From Ianthella basta (taxonomy: Eukaryota; Porifera; Demospongiae; Verongiida; Ianthellidae), in the NCBI GenBank assembly GCA_964019415.1, contig OZ025871.1, positions 10,703,756 through 10,767,755 of the forward strand: a stretch of 64,000 bases of DNA, read 5' to 3'. The translations under genes were made by a program, and so were the position numbers. This document shows positions 9,463 to 23,300 of this stretch, piece after piece; position 1 is the stretch's first letter; each line of letters begins with the position of its first letter. The notes under the pieces were generated by a model that was given only the letters and a program-made list of their open reading frames with translations, was not told the DNA's origin and did no database searches.

Positions 9463-12130
9463 GTATCTATGCATGATGTAATGATTAAGTCACAATTCAT
9501 GACACAAGTAATGAATCGGTAAGGGCTGGCAGAATCCCAAGACATATACGCTAATGTGGAGTTTTGCTAACCATTCCTTATGTATAGAGACACTGGTAGT
9601 AGCCTAGATACCAAGTGCTTTGGAAGCTGAAGACCACGTCATCAAGGTCAGTGCAGAACATTGGGAGCCAGGCGAGCTGTTGTCTGCAACCACTGATCAA
9701 AACACACATGCAGTACAGAGCTTTCATATTTGTGCATAAATCTTCTTATCCTCACCAATTATTCATTGTGACTTATGCTTTTATACTAGATTGTTTATTG
9801 ATAGCAACTGAGCCTATGTGCTAACAGTGAAGACCTTGTGCAATGCAAGTTCATATAAGTTGCTGTAGCAAGCAGTTTGTATGCACATTATAGTGCAGCT
9901 GTATATCATCATTAGTAGCATTCGGCGCTTGCCTTGATGGTGAAGCAATTGGCTGCCATACGACACCTAGTCTGATGCCATTTTGTAGGGTAATGAATTA
10001 AGGGCCAATGACTGCCAGAAACTGCGTATAGAATGTAAATAGGTGTGGTATAAGCCTTCCCTCTTTCATTTACTCATTAAGTCATGAATTTTGATAGAGT
10101 GTTCATCTCACAATAATGGTGATCCTCTGTGAAGAATCCCAAGTTATTACATCATTTTAAATACTGCCATGATTCTAAGTCACATTTACAGGTGTTGCTA
10201 TGACAATTACTGTAACACAATTTGAATGGTTAGAATAGCAGATACGCTTTGCACATGTTACTTTCTGAATCAGAGGAAAGTTTCGTATATGCCAAGGGCG
10301 ATTGTTTAAGCCGCACTGATGCACACATCACTTTTGCACTGGATAGAAATGTGCTCTCTCATGTAATACTTGTAGACTGTGTTCAGTAAGCTTCTACTCC
10401 ACCTCTCATGCAGTGACCTTTGACGGACACACATGTACTTGTCACATGCTACGTACATAGCAATATTTTGATAAGGACCTGTTTTGGGAGTTCACCTGAT
10501 CATGTTCTTTTGTGAAACTGATAGCAAAGCACATACCATATGGTTAAGTGGGGGGAAACACAACACATTTCAAGATTGTAACACATCACACTGTAAACTT
10601 GCAATGCTATGCAGTGGTTTAAGCTTGTGCTATAGCTCATGTACTGTAGAGGAAGTACAGTGAAACCTGTCTAAGATGGCCATATTAGGCAGCAGCCTCT
10701 GTACCACAGCTAGTCTACCTATTCCCAAACAGTATTAAAACATAGCATTGAATTTCTATCCCTGTAGATCAGCTCTCTAAAGAGGTCAGTTAAAACTGGC
10801 CTTTATGACAGTTCTATTGTGGTGCTTTCATCGGATGACCAGCTACAGTAACTCTACTCTGCCTGGATTGTAGACTCTTGCATAATTGATTTGCAAAATT
10901 CAAAGTACCATCTTTGGCCATCAACATTGCTGCATCCCCAACTATCTGAACTGGGAGTGGTTAGCAGGTGCCACACAAGTTTTTAGACTTGAAATATTTG
11001 TAGTTATGCCAATTTGAAAACAGGTCTCTGTTCAAAGTCCAAATTGCATTTCTCCCTATTCATTCATTTCAAATTCCCTCTGCTTTAGCTAAGTTCAATT
11101 CTAGTATGGATGTAGAACATAAACGGTAGCCAATTCAATGTTTAAGATAAACAATGCAATTCGAAGGTGCAAGTGAAAGTTTGGTAGAGCAAACAATAAA
11201 CATAATTATAATGTGAGTTTGTGTATGGCTGCTAGTATAATTACAGTCAGTTTGAAGTTGGCTATTTTGTAAAATAATAAAATTGGAAACCCAAAAACTG
11301 GCAAACAAACGTAGCACGTCCAACTAAATATGTCAAGGAGAATGATTTCCAGTTTGAACATTGGCAGGACAACAAACGAGATGTCAATTGTAAGTATCCG
11401 GATCTTTGTTTGAGCAAGTTCAATTTGAATGAGAGCATGGACACAGCTGGCTTCCAGATGGACAAAATAACAGCAAGAGCCAGTAAAGCCAAAATCAAAA
11501 AGGTGTCATCACTAGTTTACTTATAGTTTACCTTGAGCATGTTTTACCCAAGGTAAAACAGCAGTTTCCTCTGTGCATTCCAGTAGGAGCACGAATATCA
11601 TTATATTAATGGTATTCACACCGTTTTGTCACCACAATAATAATATTCATGATCATCACCCGGCCATTTTGGACATGTAAGAGGAGCAAATATGGCTGCC
11701 ATCTATCTTGTGTGGCTGGCTTGATCTTCTGTAATATCCTACACTCGATCAAAAGACACCAAACTAACTATGGACTATGGACTATGGATAAAATAATGTT
11801 TATTTGCTGATAATCTAATGCAACTATAGCTGTACTAGCTAAATTAATTGGGTGGTGCACATCGAGAGGCAGTCTTTCCTCATCATGTAGCTAGAACTGT
11901 GGGCTGCAGGATGAAGCATACACAAATGATCAGGCAAGATCCTCCCTTCCCTCACCCCATGCACAAGGTGAAAATAGCATAATAATGAAACCGTAATTAC
12001 TTAGCTATGCATACCAGGCGTATGTTACTTGAACACAATAATCTTGCCACCATCTCAGTATAGCAATGCCACAGAATATCACACAGGGAATAATAGAATC
12101 CAATCACTGAAATCCAAATCTGTGCTAGGA
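9463..12130. other. Duplicated intergenic block, no gene seen
   Basis: Nearly identical to 26350-29004. No open frame is longer than about 80 codons and none is recognised. A degenerate DR1-like site (TGACCTTTGACG) at 10414-10425 and downstream similarity suggest that 10400-10520 is an old relic of the family 5' flank. 11120-11480 matches a diverged copy at 18890-19260. Confidence 0.55.
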
Positions 12131-14562
12131 AGCATCCCATAGCACCAATCATATGATAACAGTGCCGTGTACACATAAAGTGCCAGGCGACCCGTAGCAC
12201 CAATCATATGATAAACAGTGCCCGATCAGCCCCATACACATAAAGTGTCAGGTGACCCGTAGCACCAATCTAATGATAAACATGCAGTGCCCGATCAGCC
12301 CCGTACACATAAAGTGCCAGGCGACCCGTAGCACCAATCATATGATAAACAGTGCCCGATCAGCCTTGTACACATAAAGTGCCAGGCGACCCGTAGCACC
12401 AATCATATGATAAACAGTGCCCGATCAGCCCCGTACACAAAGTGCCAGGCGACCCGTAGCACCAATCATATGATAAACAATGCCCGATCAGCCCCGCACA
12501 CATAAAGTGCCAGGCGACCCGTAGCACCAATCATATGATAAACAGTGCCCGATCAGCCCCGTACACAAAGTGCCAGGCGACCCGTAGCACCAATCATATG
12601 ATAAACAGTGCCCGATCAGCCCCGCACACATAAAGTGCCAGGCGAGCCGTAGCACCAATCATATGATAAACAGTGCCCGATCGGCCCCGCACACATAAAG
12701 TGCCAGGCGACCCGTAGCACCAATCATATGATAAACAGTGCCCGATCGGCCCCGTACAGATAAAGTGCCAGGCGACCCGTAGCACCAATCATATGATAAA
12801 CAGTGCCCGATCAGCCCCGCACACATAAAGTGCCAGGCGACCCGTAGCACCAATCATATGATAAACAGTGCCCGATCGGCCCCGTACACATAAAGTGCAA
12901 GGCGACCCGTAGCACCAATCATATGATAAACAGTGCCCGATCGGCCCCGCACACATAAAGTGCCAGGCGACCCGTAGCACCAATCATATGATAAACAGTG
13001 CCCGATCGGCCCCGTACACATAAAGTGCAAGGCGACCCGTAGCACCAATCATATGATAAACAGTGCCCGATCGGCCCCGTACACATAAAGTGCAAGGCGA
13101 CCCGTAGCACCAATCATATGATAAACAGTGCCCGATCGGCCCCGCACACATAAAGTGCCAGGCGACCCGTAGCACCAATCATATGATAAACAGTGCCCGA
13201 TCGGCCCCGCACACATAAAGTGCCAGGCGACCCGTAGCACCAATCATATGATAAACAGTGCCCGATCGGCCCCGCACACATAAAGTGCCAGGCGACCCGT
13301 AGCACCAATCATATGATAAACAGTGCCCGATCGGCCCCGTACACATAAAGTGCCAGGCGACCCGTAGCACCAATCATATGATAAACAGTGCCCGATCGGC
13401 CCCGCACACATAAAGTGCCAGGCGACCCGTAGCACCAATCATATGATAAACAGTGCCCGATCGGCCCCGCACACATAAAGTGCCAGGCGACCCGTAGCAC
13501 CAATCATATGATAAACAGTGCCCGATCGGCCCCGCACACATAAAGTGCCAGGCGACCCGTAGCACCAATCATATGATAAACAGTGCCCGATCGGCCCCGC
13601 ACACATAAAGTGCCAGGCGACCCGTAGCACCAATCATATGATAAACAGTGCCCGATCGGCCCCGCACACATAAAGTGCCAGGCGACCCGTAGCACCAATC
13701 ATATGATAAACAGTGCCCGATCGGCCCCGCACACATAAAGTGCCAGGCGACCCGTAGCACCAATCATATGATAAACAGTGCCCGATCGGCCCCGCACACA
13801 TAAAGTGCCAGGCGACCCGTAGCACCAATCATATGATAAACAGTGCCCGATCGGCCCCGCACACATAAAGTGCCAGGCGACCCGTAGCACCAATCATATG
13901 ATAAACAGTGCCCGATCGGCCCCGCACACATAAAGTGCCAGGCGACCCGTAGCACCAATCATATGATAAACAGTGCCCGATCGGCCCCGCACACATAAAG
14001 TGCCAGGCGACCCGTAGCACCAATCATATGATAAACAGTGCCCGATCGGCCCCGCACACATAAAGTGCCAGGCGACCCGTAGCACCAATCATATGATAAA
14101 CAGTGCCCGATCGGCCCCGCACACATAAAGTGCCAGGCGACCCGTAGCACCAATCATATGATAAACAGTGCCCGATCAGCCCCGCACACATAAAGTGCCA
14201 GGCGACCCGTAGCATCAATCATATGATAAACAGTGCCCGATCAGCCTCGTATATACACATAAAGTGCCAGGCGACCCGTAGCACCAATCATATGATAAAC
14301 AGTGCCCGATCAGCCCCGCACACATAAAGTGCCAGGCGACCCGTAGCACCAATCACATGATAAACAGTGCCCGATCAGCCCCGTACACATAAAGTGCCAG
14401 GTGACCCGTAGCACCAATCATATAATAAACAGTGCCCGATCAGCCCCGTGCACATAAAGTGCCAGGCGACCCGTAGCACCAATCATATGATAAACAGTGC
14501 CCGATCAGCCCCATACACATAAAGTGCCAGGCGACCCGTAGCACCAATCATATGCTAAACAG
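12131..14562. repeat. 65-bp tandem repeat (VNTR), about 37 units
   Basis: The unit is 65 bp, containing AGCACCAATCATATGATAAA and then a CGATCGGCCCCGCACACATA segment with a C/T variant in the last part. Units at both edges carry substitutions and small indels, while units from about 13130 to 14150 are almost identical. Because 65 is not a multiple of three, a stack of overlapping 64-codon frames arises on the minus strand. These are by-products, not genes. The second segmental copy has about 10 units at 29005-29668. Confidence 0.95.
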
Positions 14563-15636
14563 TGCCCACTCTTCCTCATTCACGAGATCAATTAGTAAAC
14601 AGGATGATTATAGCTAGCTAGACTCACAATAAAATAGTAGCAGATATGCTATTTAGCTATAATAGCATCTTATAGATAGCCAACAAGTGTCTTCCTACAC
14701 CCACTTCACAACTACCGCGACTCAATCATTCACAGACCAATTAATGCTGAAGATTTACTACCTATGGAACTACTCAACCTTCCATTCAGCCTAGCTCAGT
14801 AAAAAAGATCATATAGTGTAAGAGCACTTGTCTACTGAAATGGCAAGAATACATCACAATACATAACAGCATGTGCAACGGCAGAGTTTTCCCAAAGCAC
14901 ATATCTACACACTGTGTTGAACACTTCATAATAGCAGTCATAGGCAGTTGGCCTCAGTGATGTCTAGGCCAACCAGTCATACACATAATAGCTACCTATG
15001 CAGGGAGAGGTGGCCAAGAGCACACTCACTTTACATAGCTAGACAATGCAGCTATGCGTGCACTGCATAATTATACTGTAACACAGGCTAATCAGTGCAG
15101 TCAGAGATAGAAGAATATAGCTAGCTAACTGTGGGCATGACCAAGAACTTACTTTCTACAGTATTTAGCTAAATTGCTGGCTAGCTAGCTAGTTAGCTAC
15201 ATTCCTACAACCCTACTGCTTTGTACACATCAGATATTCTTCTGGACGTTTTCTTCTGGACAATACGTCCCAGGGATAATTCCTTCACCTTTGCACAGCC
15301 ATTCTAAGTTGCCATGGATTTCCCTCTGCATAGATAATCACTCAAATCCATATTTCGCAATCCCATCAAAACGATTTAAGCTATTATCTGTACATGAAAC
15401 GCTGCAAAAGTACTAAAACGATCTTAATATTGTGGTATTATTTGTATCCAAGCTTTTGAATTCCAAAGTGCAACTCAAACGTCGGTTGGACAGAGCAATG
15501 ACTCCGAGTTTCTCTTCGATTGCGTAATGGGAGCCATTTAATTCTGATGACGTTTTACACGTCATTGTTTGATGCCCAGAATGCGCGCGATGGTTATGCC
15601 CCTAAGTAGAGACGTTCAAGGCAGTATATTCGAACT
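14563..15636. other. Unique intergenic region, nothing recognised
   Basis: AT-rich sequence with many short GCTA-type repeats (GCTAGCTAGCTAG near 15179-15192). The stretch from about 15480 becomes more GC-balanced with CpG sites, which would fit a promoter for the candidate gene that follows. Confidence 0.35.
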
Positions 15637-15743
15637 ATGTCACGAAGAATCAAGTTAATGACACTTCACAGAAAGGTACTTCGCACTGTGAGTTGATTTA
15701 CGTCTTGTTTTTGGTCTTCTTTAATCATGGCTTGTCTTTTTAG

Positions 15744-16689
15744 CTGTGGTCTGTGATACCTGCAGGGCGCTCCACCTCCACGACCAATTGTCTAGGATGT
15801 CTAGGACGGAAACCAAGAATTTCTTAGCTTCCTTGAAGGTACGAGAGCCAGAGCTGTCATTGCTGTATATGAATTGCAACTTAATAATAATGAACTGACA
15901 AGCTGATATATAGCTACAATGACTGGCTGAATGGCTTACTCTCTTTGCCTGCAGCAACAGACCAAATTCAAGTCTGATTGGGCACAGTGTCGCTTTGTAA
16001 AGATACCAATCTCTACTGCACGAATGCAGGTGTGTTTCTGTAATAGTCCTGTGCTCAGTTGTGGGAATCCCCCATGTGAGCTTAGTTTTAATATTGTTTT
16101 GAGTGCATGTCTTTTAACAAGGTTTATTGCACTTGTTTCCTCAGTGAAACTGTCATTGCTTGATGCACGCTGAGCTGTGATAAAGGCATTTCTTCACTTA
16201 TGAGCTGGGTAAGCAAGTTGCCCCAGTGGTTTCAGTGGATGGGCGTACTAAAACTCTGCAGCTGGAAGCATTTTATGCAAAGGTACATACTTGCCAGGTG
16301 CATGCAGGAATTTTAATTGGTTTTAGGATTTGGGGTGAAGCTTAAGTGCTGTTACACCATTTCCCTATCTTCCCCTAACTGCTATGTAGAGCCAATGTGC
16401 ATTTAATGAAGAGAATTCAGTAAAGAACCTCGAAGAGGAGCAATGTATGTACTCATTCTGCAATCATCATGACACTGTAACTAAGGTGTAAGCACATCTG
16501 ACTTTATCTTCGCAACATTGTTCCTTTTACTGATCTCTGTACTTTAATGACTGCAATATGTTGTTTTGTGAATCACAGTTAAGTCAGACATGTTTATATG
16601 CAATTATAATTATTACTTTTATATTTGCAACAATACCCTGTATCCAGTGTATTATTAGTACTTTTATATTGAAGCTACACATAGCTTAA
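15744..16689 (+). CDS. Candidate small multi-exon gene, product unknown
   Basis: Four consecutive candidate exons (15744-15838, 15955-16029, 16205-16282, 16390-16485) each end in AG or AAG before GT and follow a pyrimidine-rich AG acceptor. The last three are multiples of three and all read in one phase without a stop. The first in-frame ATG is at 15797; an upstream non-coding exon with an ATG at 15637 may precede it. The joined product starts MSRTETKNFLASLK and later contains a Cys-containing stretch (SQCAFNEENS, EEEQCMYSFCNHH). A possible last exon 16579-16689 adds a hydrophobic segment and a stop. The family is not recognised. It lies in the unique spacer between the two segmental duplicates, on the opposite strand to the receptor-like genes. 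It could be a fragment of a longer gene. Confidence 0.4.
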
Positions 16690-18274
16690 TATATAAGGAA
16701 GCCTGCAGTACCAGAATAATGAGATGAACTATTCATTTCCTGTGGGTTATTAGATATTCATTGTTGTTTTACCTTGCACAGTAAACGCAAATGTTGGTTT
16801 TCCATGTTATACCAGTGTGGGCAAGCACTAGTATGCCATTTGGTAAACTACACCGAACTGAAGTTTTACCACTAGTTTACACATGACTGCCATTGGGTAA
16901 AACAGGGCACTTTTTGTAGTGAGTAGACAAAGGCCAATGGAAATATGCAGCAGATCTTATTCTGTGACAGTGTAACATTGATGAAGATTTTCAGCATTAT
17001 ATATTATTGTGCAGATTTCAGAAAATATTTAGCTCACAGTATGTAGTAAGCTACACTTATGTACTTACTTACCTCTCACAGTCGTGATTGTTTCTGGCAG
17101 TAATAGTAAGATTTGATCTACCTCTTCAGCTACTTGCTCAGACTTCTGGCATGCAGCTGGTCTTCTCTTGAATAACATTTGCACATATGATCAAAGAACT
17201 AGTTGGAATCTCATATTTAAACACTAACAGACACGTATGTTATTAGCTGTTGCAAGTGCTACACTCAATTTAGACAGGAAATTGATATCAAACATGAGGC
17301 ACCCATGCAACATGAACTGCATGGCACTAGCTCTATATTAAATTAATTTTATACAGTCCTACATAATTAATGGAGTCCACAATTATATGGTCTTGAGTGT
17401 GGTATTCAGGTACGTACCTGTAATCAACTCATGCACAGTGTGACATTCATAGGACATTAGTGGGAGTTTCACAGTGTTACTAAAAGCATAGAGAGTTTCA
17501 CAGATGTGATCTGTACATGTACATATGGTTTCATCATTCTATACAGTCATCATATTCATATACTGTTGGATGAACTTGAGTGAATCACTGGATATTACGC
17601 TGACCAGCCTCCTGTAACACCAGTGGTGTTACAGGAGGCTAGGAGTAGCCCTCTTTATAGCTACTAGTGATCACCTTCTGGATCACTGTTAGATCTACTA
17701 CTTATACAGTATACATACAGTTGTGTTATCCTCTTTGCCAGTATTCCCTAGCCTTGTACCATGCAGACCGCTTTCATCACCTCCATTTTTATATGATGCC
17801 GTTCCTCAATATTAATTTTGTGAAGTCATGATGAAATGGCCAGTGGACAATTGGGGTTTGGTTATGAGGCTAAATATTCCCCTGTTCTGTTGTTTGCAAA
17901 ACTATTGCCATTTTCATAAGTCACCATGAACACATGGTCATATTTGGATTTCAGTTTGTTGTTTGAGTATAAACATGACAATTGAATGACACCATGCATG
18001 CAATAAACAGAAAGTGTTATGACCAAATGGCTGCCTGTGTATACAGCATACAATCATTTTCATGTTGATGCATGGCATCTCAGTTTGAAACCAGTTTGCA
18101 TGCCCAAACCAGCACAAAGGTCCTGTACATATATCACAATGCTTACAACTATCTAGTGCTTCATATATGAGGTACGTGCATAATTATGTTACATACACTT
18201 TGTGCACGTGCATGTGACTATGTCTATATCATACTGTATGTATGCATAGGAGACATATCCGGGCCGTTCTTATC
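16690..18274. other. Intergenic, no gene seen
   Basis: AT-rich with no recognisable coding potential. The only structured element is the palindrome at 17606-17640. Confidence 0.4.
17606..17640. repeat. 35-bp perfect palindrome
   Basis: Two 17-bp arms (AGCCTCCTGTAACACCA read inwards from either end) are exactly complementary around one unpaired central base. It has no flanking genes and may be a minimal foldback remnant. Confidence 0.8.
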
Positions 18275-18760
18275 TTTAACAGAATAGCATAAGTGCCATG
18301 GACATAGATACACATCTAATGATAGAGCCGGATATTTCTGCTTCCAAAAGTGCTTCTCCTTTAGATTGTGCACAATTATTGCAATTAACTAAAACACATG
18401 CTTGGAAATATACATCTGAACAATGGGCTAATTCAATTTGTTTTTGCCTTTCATTGATTTCTCACAGTTAAACTGACTACGAAGGATGAGAGCTGATGGA
18501 GATCACCTCAACTCTAGGTGGGCAATGCCTTTGCAACACAACTCATTATGAACATAGCAAAATTGTTGTGTTGCTTGTCATCGACCTGATACTGCTACTC
18601 TACCATTTCTCACATTTTCAACTATTCAATAATCTTCTTTCCTCTTCCCAAGTGCAATTCCCAGTCTGCATCATTCAGACACCTTGACCTTCATACAACC
18701 CATTTCCGTACATCATACTGTCTTTGTTGTATAAAAGATACTGCTGTCTTATTTACCAAA
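18275..18760 (+). repeat. Dispersed repeat, copy 1
   Basis: Diverged but co-linear with 63230-63710, same strand. Shared landmarks include ATTTCTGCTT, CGAAGGATG, AGAGCTGAT-like and CTTGTCATCGACCTG segments. No coding capacity is conserved, so it is a dispersed repeat of unknown class. Confidence 0.6.
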
Positions 18761-18889
18761 GCATTTTGACAGCAGCTGATCTTAAGCCCAACTGGCATTT
18801 AAGACTGGTTTCCACGTTTGGGACGTCAGATAAAAAAGCGGCTAATACCTCGATCTTCTTCTCATGCAAATTCTACTGTTGATTCTGTA

Positions 18890-19309
18890 TGTTTAACAGT
18901 AGCTAATTTAATGTTTAGCAATACAATTTGAAGGTGCAAATGAACATCTTGTACAACAAACATTGAACGCAATAATATTATGTGAATTCATGTATGGCTG
19001 CTGGAATAGTATACAGTCAGTTTGAAATTGGTTGTTTATAATATAATAGCAATAATGTATAATGGGAAACCCCAAAATACAATAAACAAAGTCAATGGCC
19101 CCACCTGCATGTGTTACATCATCTTGTGAGTCATGTGGCATGACTTTATCCCCATTTGAACGGGGATGTGCAGGATAGCAGCAAACTGAAATCAACTGCA
19201 CAACATTGTACCAACAGGTTCTTCTGATCAAGTTAGTATAGAAATGAGAATATGCATACAGCTGGCTTCAGGATTGGCAAGTTCACCAGAGCTAGAAAGA
19301 GCCAAATTA
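18890..19309. repeat. Diverged copy of the intergenic block at 11120-11480
   Basis: Shares TGTATGGCTGCT, ACAGTCAGTTTGAA and GGTGCAA landmarks in order with 11120-11480 and 28005-28360. It marks an older duplication that set the left boundary of the second segmental unit. No gene is seen. Confidence 0.55.
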
Positions 19310-20379
19310 AATCTCACCCTTTCACAACTTGTGGGTATTCACAATCTCTAGGAAGGATGTATTTAACAGAACTAGAGCACAAGATTACATATATATGCGG
19401 AGAGAATGAGCTGTACTTGAATAACATGTACTTGTCGTGGGATAGCTTAATTGTGGGCAGCCACCTGCTCACGCTCTGTTGTGAATTGCTATCAAATCTC
19501 ATTGTTCTGTATTACTTGAAGTAATATCTGTTGGATTCAACATGCGGTCTATGACTTCAACGTTATACATGCAAGACCTATTCAATGTATTCATGATCAG
19601 TGTCCTCCAACCTGTCCCTGTTTTCATGTACTTACAGCAGCATGGATAGTGAGTACTCAATAAGGTAAACAGCACAACTCACCTCATTGTACACTGTCCT
19701 TATGTGTATGTATGTTGGGCATTAACATAATGCGCAGTGTGCAAAATACACATTATTCCAAGTCTACAGTAGTTCCCATCATAAACAGAGAGAAACTAAG
19801 GTTGCCATAGGCAGCTCACACCACCATGCATGCAATTGTTAGAGTAAGTTAGACTTGCTTGGGATAGGCATATTGACTCTTCCTAATTTTGTTGAGAGGC
19901 TATTTATACTGTTTTCAGGTAGTAGCATGCATGCTAATGAGCTGGACTGTATCTTCCTAATTTTGTCGAGAGACTATTTATACTGTTTTCAGTTCCTTGA
20001 ATATATTATTGTTTACCATTATATTTCATTGTATTATAGTACAATGTAGCCACCGGCACTACTGGGCTTGCCTGATAGCATGCATGTAAACTAATTCTGA
20101 GATTAATAATATATATACGTAATTATAGGTAAGAAATCTGAGAGGATTGCATTTCTCCTTGCACCAACAATTGTATCCAATTATGAACAAACTGTCTCTA
20201 ACACAAAATGTTTAATGAACAATAAACAATACTACATTTTAAGTCATGTTATTTAGCTCCATATGTTCTGAATTACACAGTGCTCTATGGACATTGGTAT
20301 ATACACCCATAGGCATACCACTATAACCCTATAATGTTTATGAAGCAATTAAGTGACACGTAGCAGCGATGTGCTGCAT
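19310..20379. repeat. 3' flank of gene 2, second segmental copy
   Basis: Matches 1510-2720 almost throughout. It contains no gene and has the empty target sites for the insertions found downstream of gene 4. Confidence 0.7.
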
Positions 20380-23300
20380 TCATACGGCCATGTCAACGAC
20401 AACTGATTCTGTATTTTGATTTTCTAGAAGCATTTCTTCACTCTGAGTCTCAGTCTCTGATTCCTCATCTGATGAAGTGGGGGCACCAGCATGAAGTTCT
20501 GTTATTCTCACAAAGTTGCCCAGTCCTTCTGTTGGATCTACTAACAATGGATCTACATCATCCTCTTCAGATTCATATTTTTTGTGACAGCATCTCAACT
20601 TGGGACATTTCATGTACACTTTCCTTCCAAAGAGAATGGCAGGATAGAGGAGAGGCAGGTAAATGAGGATCATCCTAACAGAGGCAAAGAATTGTATTGT
20701 TCCAGACAGAGTGTCTGCATCATTCATTAACAGGCTGAGGACAAGAATGAGTGACAAATTCCCCAGAATAGCCGTATCAAGGATGTTGAGGTGACTAGCA
20801 GAATATGGCTGGAAAATGACAATTAGCTGTGACAGTACCAACGTAAGGATGAGCTGAATGCAGAGGCCATCTTCAGCTCTTGGAATGAAAACTGCAGCTA
20901 CAAGATGAATGATACGGTAAAATAGATAGAGTGAAGAGAAGCTTCTGAAGCGTTCCTTGTAACATCCTTGAAAGACATTGACAAAATGGTAGATCCATCT
21001 GTCAGTGTAGACATTGCTGCAGAATGTCTGCATCCTTTGCAGCTTCCTCAATGGTGGCACAGCTATGATGAGCCTGCCAAACAATTGAGGCACAATAGGA
21101 AGAGTGAGGAGCAGGAAAGCTGGCAGAAGGACAAACACTAGCAGTATGATAATGGCTGGTATGAAGTAGGCAATGTGTTGAATGGAGCCATAGGGCACAG
21201 ATCCCTGCCACCACACAACCATCCTCTCTTCTCCATCCTCGCCTGTGATGGTCTGGTTGACTAGGATGTAGGAAGAGCTGACAAGGAAGCGTGTAAAGCC
21301 GAGAATGACAAAGGCAGGAAGTGCTCTGTCATAAGACATGCCATCGGAGTACTTTGCCTTCCATCGTCTCATCCGTCTGAGGCACTGGTCCACTCGGTGA
21401 CAGCATATCCACTTCTCTGCAGACCTCTCCAGAACAACGAGTGTGATGGCCACTATCAGTGGGAAGAGACCAATGGAGTAGTGCAACATGAGTGTCTGTA
21501 ACAGTGTGAGGTGTGAGTGTGGAATGAGACAGTATGGAGGTAGGAGCACACCAAAGAAATCCAAGTTCCATACTCCATACAGAAATCGGTATATCTTGAC
21601 AAATGTGATGTGTACTGTTCCTAACTCAGCATCACCTCTGATACTGGAGAAAGCAAGGAGTTGTGCAAACAGAAGGAAAGAGTTGAATCTTCCTGACACC
21701 AAGTCAATGTTGAACAGCATCACAATGAACATGACAACCAGCATGGGCACCCATTCACTGAGGATCCAAACCAGAAGACCCACTGTGCTGAGACCATCCT
21801 GACAACTGGTGCACACTGGTCTCATTCCATTGAAATTGATAGCGGTGCTGTACCCTTCAAGGCAGTCTCCACAGAGGAGGCCTTTACGGTTTGACCCACC
21901 ACAACCTATTTCTTCTAGTAGTTCCTTGGAGTTGTTATTAGGAAGAGTGGTCTGTAGTGTTTGACAGTATCCTGGAGGGCAAGGTGCACTGAAAAACTTA
22001 TGTCCATTACAGCTAAGCCGATCGATGGCTGGCAGATACCCAGCCCAATGGTTTCTCTGTAACACAGCACCAATTTTGTTTGGGTCAGTTTCGTTGCATT
22101 CTCCTATACCTGGAACCATGGAGATTCCACAGTGACATGTTCCCATGTCTCCAGAACTTATTCTGAATATATAACCAGGTGGACAGCACTGTAGCTCTAT
22201 ATTCATTATTAACATTAAGTTACTGTTGTCAACTGACTGCAGTACGAGTTGTGGAGTTGCATTTCCAGTTTCGTTGCTTTTGTTGGTGGTGGAGAGGTGG
22301 TTAGCCATACCATGCTTCAAAGGAATGCCATGTAGTATAACTGTAAAATCAGCAGTGTACTTTGAGAAAGGGTTGAGGTGAACATCAGTTGTGGGCTCTT
22401 CTGTGATAATCTGTACCGTGAACACTGTGGTGATAGCATTTCCAAGTATATCATATGCTTGTTTGTGAGGAAGCTGTTTCTGTTTGCCAGGAATGAACTG
22501 AACAGTTAATGGGTTACCCAAGTCAACAGGTGCACCATCCACATGATCAGGGCGGGACACTACTTGAGGTAGTATGTCAATGGATGTGTTGGAAGTGCCA
22601 TTGCAGAATGATGTATAATTGATGCCATCCTCATAGCACATTTGACCTGTGTAATATTTATCAGTTCTTTGAAATTTTAAATTCAGCATATAAGTGCTAT
22701 TTAGAGATGTTAGGCGCTGTGATGGAAAATAATATAAGTTTGTACTTCCATCTTTAATGCAGTTTTCAACCTCACTGATGAAGATTGACTGTCCTTCATG
22801 TTTTGCTGAGTTATTCTGAAAAATGATACCTATGTAACTTGCTTTGTCTCCTTGTACATGTTGAAGGAAGCAACGTACATGAGTTGCTGCATGAGGTGCT
22901 GAATGAACATAGAGGGCACCTCCTCGCTGAAATGCATGGTTATAAGTCAGTGACATGTAAGAATTTGGCGAAATGCGAATGTAACTTTCACCATACAATG
23001 CAATTGCTCCTCCATTGGAAGCAACACAGTGTTCAAACAAGGTGTATGAGTCTGGTGGTAAAATGACTTCTGAATCAAATGCTAAGAGTCCTTGTGAAGC
23101 TGCTTGACAAGAGAATTTGCCGTCAAGCTTAATCTGAACCAATACCAGAAGAACTAAGCTACCATGTGCTTTGATTTGAAGGAATGGGTTAGCATGTTTG
23201 TTTAGTTCTGACGTAACATTCATAATTATGATTTGCGCTTTGTAGGCAATTTCACTTTTACTGAAGATAGTGAAATTAAAATTATTGTAGCCTCCATGTA

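Noticed and set aside
12131..14562. Regular repeats that could be taken for a CRISPR array or a tandem protein family
   Set aside because: The unit repeats entirely, with no unique spacers, and the stacked 64-codon frames come from a 65-bp period not divisible by three.
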